Assembly: GCA_964544475.1 (NCBI GenBank)
Contig: CAZJBS010000048.1
Coordinates: 1-17,343 of the forward strand
Direction: 5' to 3'
Source of the DNA: CAZJBS01 sp964544475
Lineage (GTDB): Bacteria; CLD3; SB21
Length of the DNA stretch: 17,343 nucleotides
The notes under the pieces are model-generated. The model was not told the DNA's origin and made no database searches. It saw only the letters and a list, made by a program, of their open reading frames with translations. The translations under genes and the position numbers were made by a program. Of this stretch, positions 14,671-17,343 are shown in pieces (position 1 is the stretch's first letter; every line of letters starts with the position of its first letter).

Positions 14671-14831
14671 CCCTCCGGCCGTTTCCAACGCGCTACGGCT
14701 CCGATCAAATAAAAACCAAGACCGGTTTCACGAAGCCCGTTTTCTAAATCGCTAAGCGCCCCATGCAGATGGCTCCTTCATATTTTATCGAACGATATTC
14801 TGAATATATTGCTCAACGCCGGAGAGCTGAG

Positions 14832-16778
14832 CTAACCTCGTCTGAGCCAGTTCAGGAATTTCCCGTGAGACATCGACAAATCAAGAAACTCCTCCAGGTA
14901 ATCCTTGTGGAATATGATCGTGTCGCCGCGTGAACCGCTTACCATGTAATCGGGAATGTCTTTGGTCATCTTCTTGACGCTTTGAACGTCAAGGTGCAGC
15001 GTGACCTTATTGGCCGTCATTTTCCACGCTTTGGGATTGTACTTGTACAATTCCAGCAGTTCCTGCTTGATTTTGAAATGCTTCTCTTCGCTGTATTTGT
15101 TCATGCTTGTCACACGGCACCAGAATGGCAACGGCCCATTCGCGTGCTCTTCAAATACTCCCACCAGCACTTTCGAAGACAACTCAATCACGTCCTGGGG
15201 CGCCTGGCTCCGGGTTTCACGGAGTAATCTCCGCAGATATTCGCGGTAGAGTGCATTACCTATCCGGGATTTCAGTTTTTTTACTCGACGGGCCAATGTG
15301 CGGCTTTCACCGGTATGATCCGGCAAAGAGGCATCCGTGTAGACGATCAGGCAGCGTTTTCGCACTTCCGTTTCGAAGGTGTCCCGGTCGGCATTCATGG
15401 ACAGAACCACCGGCGGATATTCCTTCAGACTGACATAGTCGTCCTTGATCAATGCAATGGCGTGATCGGTAAAACGCCGGTTATCCAGATCGTCAAAGAC
15501 CATTGGAAAACGCCGATTCTGTTCGCGCAAGGCCGCCACCTGCGTTTTCGTAAACCAATCCCTGTCCAGGAAGCCTTCGTGATTGAACATCGAAATCAGC
15601 AGCGTACGGACGAGCTCCGATTTTCCGCAGTTGCTCTTTCCGTAGAGTATTCCGAACAGCGGGTAATCATAAATGTAGTCGTCCATCGCGAGCGATCGGT
15701 TGCGGAAGTCGCACATGAGCGGACTGACATACAGCCAGCTCATGAACGTGAAGTAATCCCTGGCGAGTCGTTCCGTGTTTCCACGAAAACGTTTGAATCC
15801 ATCAAAATATTCGATCCACGCCTGGGCGTCATTTTGCACTTCGGCTCCGGCCGGCTGGAGAGAAATCTCTTTTCCGGAAAGGATCACCTGTCCCGTTTCG
15901 GGATAGATGCTCAGGAACTCTTCAGGATTATTGTCCGTCGTGCGCGAGTTACCCTTCACATATTGGACCGCGCGAATGGCCGTCGCCTTGTCAATGCGAA
16001 CGGCTCCTTTGACATTCTGCAGGACATTGCTGATTTCAGCGTAAGCCTTTGGAGTCTTTTGTTGCAGAAATTTGTTGATAACCGTAGGTTCCGGAGGCCG
16101 GTCATGAACGATCAGAATTTGGGGGGTGTCGGGACCTTTCTTTGCCGGCTCGAATACCGGCAGATTGGCCACGTCAAAAGAATCGGCCAATACCGCATGA
16201 CGGGATATCTTTGCCGCACTGGTGCTCTTGATCTTGTCGAATTTTGTCCCAAAGTAGTCCCAGGCCGCTAGGTCGTCGTCAAAACAGACGTAACTCTCAT
16301 TTTGGGAACCGCTGAACGCTCGTTCTGAAAAATTGGCCGATCCGGTAAGTACACGTTTTCCGGCGGGGCCATCGAGCAAAAACAGCTTCTCATGGGAGAT
16401 CATGTCCTTGACAACGAATAGTCTGAGCCGTCCTTCGTCGATTTTGGCCCGCAAGAGATCGGCCGACTTGCCTTTTGTGGTCTCAAGGATCTCCTTTATG
16501 AGGAGTTCCTGGTAGTGCATCCATTTGCCGATGTCATGGAGGATGTCCTCCCGGCCGAAAACGATCTCAATGTCGTCGATCAAACCCGCGGCACGATTGA
16601 TGAGGGAAACGCTGTTGGAGTAGGTCAACGCTTTCAATGACGTGTAGCCCCTAAACAGGTCTTCGAAACTCATCAACTCCGATCCCTCGAAGCGAGCCTG
16701 CACGACATGGAGCCGCGAAGCATCGTTGAAAAGGTCGGAACCGCCTTCCGCGCTCACATTATTATCGTCTTTGTCCAT
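14832..16778 (-). CDS. PLD-like nuclease domain fused to a P-loop NTPase (SF3-helicase/AAA-like), candidate defence protein
   Basis: The protein has 648 residues from the ATG at 16778; a GTG at 16799 would add seven, and neither has a clear ribosome site. The N-terminal part (about 35-190) reads as a phospholipase-D-superfamily module with a single motif, HEKLFLLD (the HxKxxxxD core), then TGSANFSERAF and NESY. One HKD per chain fits nucleases that act as dimers. A linker of about 150 residues without known features follows. The NTPase has Walker A GILYGKSNCGKS (about 376-387), Walker B FPMVFDDLDN, a sensor-like SMNAD and EVRKRC basic residues, resembling SF3/primase-helicase cores. The C-terminal 80 residues, Lys-rich with WKMTANKVTLHLDVQSVKK, could be a winged helix. 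Lower G+C than its neighbours suggests transfer. I recognise no named system; function is inferred. Confidence 0.8.
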   Translation of the reverse strand: MDKDDNNVSAEGGSDLFNDASRLHVVQARFEGSELMSFEDLFRGYTSLKALTYSNSVSLINRAAGLIDDIEIVFGREDILHDIGKWMHYQELLIKEILETTKGKSADLLRAKIDEGRLRLFVVKDMISHEKLFLLDGPAGKRVLTGSANFSERAFSGSQNESYVCFDDDLAAWDYFGTKFDKIKSTSAAKISRHAVLADSFDVANLPVFEPAKKGPDTPQILIVHDRPPEPTVINKFLQQKTPKAYAEISNVLQNVKGAVRIDKATAIRAVQYVKGNSRTTDNNPEEFLSIYPETGQVILSGKEISLQPAGAEVQNDAQAWIEYFDGFKRFRGNTERLARDYFTFMSWLYVSPLMCDFRNRSLAMDDYIYDYPLFGILYGKSNCGKSELVRTLLISMFNHEGFLDRDWFTKTQVAALREQNRRFPMVFDDLDNRRFTDHAIALIKDDYVSLKEYPPVVLSMNADRDTFETEVRKRCLIVYTDASLPDHTGESRTLARRVKKLKSRIGNALYREYLRRLLRETRSQAPQDVIELSSKVLVGVFEEHANGPLPFWCRVTSMNKYSEEKHFKIKQELLELYKYNPKAWKMTANKVTLHLDVQSVKKMTKDIPDYMVSGSRGDTIIFHKDYLEEFLDLSMSHGKFLNWLRRG

Positions 16779-16970
16779 GATGTGGATGATGTAGTTCACT
16801 ACTCAATGGCACAAGGTAGGTATTGCCCGGAATTTATTCCAGAGGGAAGTGTGCAACCCTGGTGCGAGCCTCAAAATGCCAAGAGAATTGAGAATGGGAA
16901 ACTGATTGTGAATTACGAAACATTGATATGCTTGAAGCGGCAATAAGATATGGGGTTCAGGATCAGAGAT

Positions 16971-17342
16971 CTAAATGATCGGCAGGCTTTTCCTGGTGGA
17001 GCTGTCCAGGATCAAATGGAGTACAACGCAAAGTAGCCCGACCAGAAGTAGCGTGACTACGAGTTCGCTTAACGCTGTTGATTCTGTCTCACGTTCTTCC
17101 CCCATGCGCTGGAGCTTCTTCCAGACGCCACAGCACGCAATCGTAACCAAAGCAAGAAACACCAAACTGTGAAAAAATCCTCGATGGTTCGGGTTTGTAG
17201 CTGGCTCGAGTATATCAGGCAACGACTTGCCAACGCGCTTATTCCAATTCCCAACAGGATTTTGATTGGGTTGAACATTCTTTTTCTCAGATCGCTTCCA
17301 ATCATAACTAAGCCACCCAATATCGTGCCAGAAAGCATGTGT
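16971..17342 (-). CDS. DUF457/YdjM-like membrane metal-dependent hydrolase (5' partial)
   Basis: The frame is open to the window edge; 123 residues are visible and the true start lies beyond it. The diagnostic stretch is LPDILEPATNPNHRGFFHS, the Asp/His motif of the DUF457/YdjM-type membrane proteins annotated as metal-dependent hydrolases, followed by a hydrophobic helix (SLVFLALVTIACC) and a second one near the C-terminus (ELVVTLLLVGLLCVVLHLIL). A TTG could be read as a start at 17222, but upstream codons in the same frame (AFWHDIGWLSYDWKRSEKKN) are continuous with it, so a longer protein is more likely. The family's activity is poorly defined. It precedes the PLD-NTPase gene on the same strand with a gap of about 190 bp that shows no other gene; a functional link is possible but unproven. 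Confidence 0.7.
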   Translation of the reverse strand, partial: THAFWHDIGWLSYDWKRSEKKNVQPNQNPVGNWNKRVGKSLPDILEPATNPNHRGFFHSLVFLALVTIACCGVWKKLQRMGEERETESTALSELVVTLLLVGLLCVVLHLILDSSTRKSLPII

Positions 17343-17343
17343 G

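Larger units (their letters stand above)
14486..14831. other. Gene-free stretch between tRNA-Ala and the PLD-NTPase gene
   Basis: About 346 bp with no credible gene on either strand. It holds the tRNA promoter, one copy of the GGACGTCC repeat, and at 14811-14832 a 7-bp stem (GCTCAGC/GTTGAGC, minus strand, 8-nt loop) just after the PLD-NTPase stop that lacks a T-run and is a weak terminator candidate. The right part is A/T-rich. A 62-codon minus-strand frame here shows no family features. Confidence 0.6.

Noticed and set aside
14500..14688. 62-codon minus-strand frame between the tRNA and PLD-NTPase genes
   Set aside because: It has no ribosome site or recognisable domain and overlaps both the GGACGTCC repeat and the tRNA promoter.
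17069..17338. 89-codon minus-strand frame at the right edge
   Set aside because: It overlaps the DUF457-like frame, which carries the HRGFFHS motif and continues openly to the edge; the alternative frame turns into an Arg/Ser-rich peptide.

Overview
The window looks like part of a chromosome from a Gram-negative bacterium of moderately high G+C. Two proteins point to an outer membrane: a signal-peptide protein ending in a barrel-like aromatic tail, and a secreted M1 peptidase whose C-terminus carries an LKQNFPNPFN-type sorting domain. That tail is typical of the Bacteroidota/Chlorobiota/Calditrichota/KSB1-like range, so I place the organism there by inference only. Most genes lie on the minus strand.

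Positions 1-4241 hold the 3' part of purQ (+). It converges on, and overlaps by 39 bp, a tightly packed minus-strand operon transcribed as CDF metal transporter, pgeF (laccase-domain purine/peptidoglycan-editing enzyme), a PAS + histidine-box protein lacking a kinase ATPase domain, and trmJ (tRNA 2'-O-methyltransferase). A good -35/-10 pair (TTGACA, 17 bp, TACATT) lies just upstream of the transporter. Two of the three junctions are 4-bp ATGA overlaps, which suggests translational coupling.

Positions 4380-9201 carry exported proteins: the M1 metallopeptidase with sorting tail (+), a small outer-membrane-type protein (-) and an S9 prolyl-oligopeptidase-family peptidase (-). Positions 9238-9445 hold two tandem copies of a palindromic intergenic repeat rich in ACGGAT/ATCCGT.

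Positions 9462-14212 are a five-gene minus-strand operon, in transcription order: HD-domain hydrolase, polytopic membrane protein, DUF4129-like protein, DUF4350 protein, MoxR AAA+ ATPase. It is a MoxR-type envelope operon in which I see no DUF58 partner. A promoter lies at 14248-14275.

Positions 14347-14832 hold tRNA-Ala(CGC), with its own promoter and a downstream hairpin, set between two diverged copies of a 26-bp repeat centred on the palindrome GGACGTCC. About 350 bp there have no gene.

Positions 14832-17343 are compositionally different. Sample 60-base lines count 42-48% G+C, against 68% for a line in the MoxR operon. They encode a large protein that joins an N-terminal single-HKD phospholipase-D-like nuclease module to a P-loop NTPase of SF3-helicase/AAA-like appearance, preceded by the 3' part of a membrane protein with a PDILEPA...HRGFFHS motif (DUF457/YdjM-like). 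This is the accessory part of the window. The PLD-NTPase protein is the best candidate for an undescribed, possibly defence-related, system.
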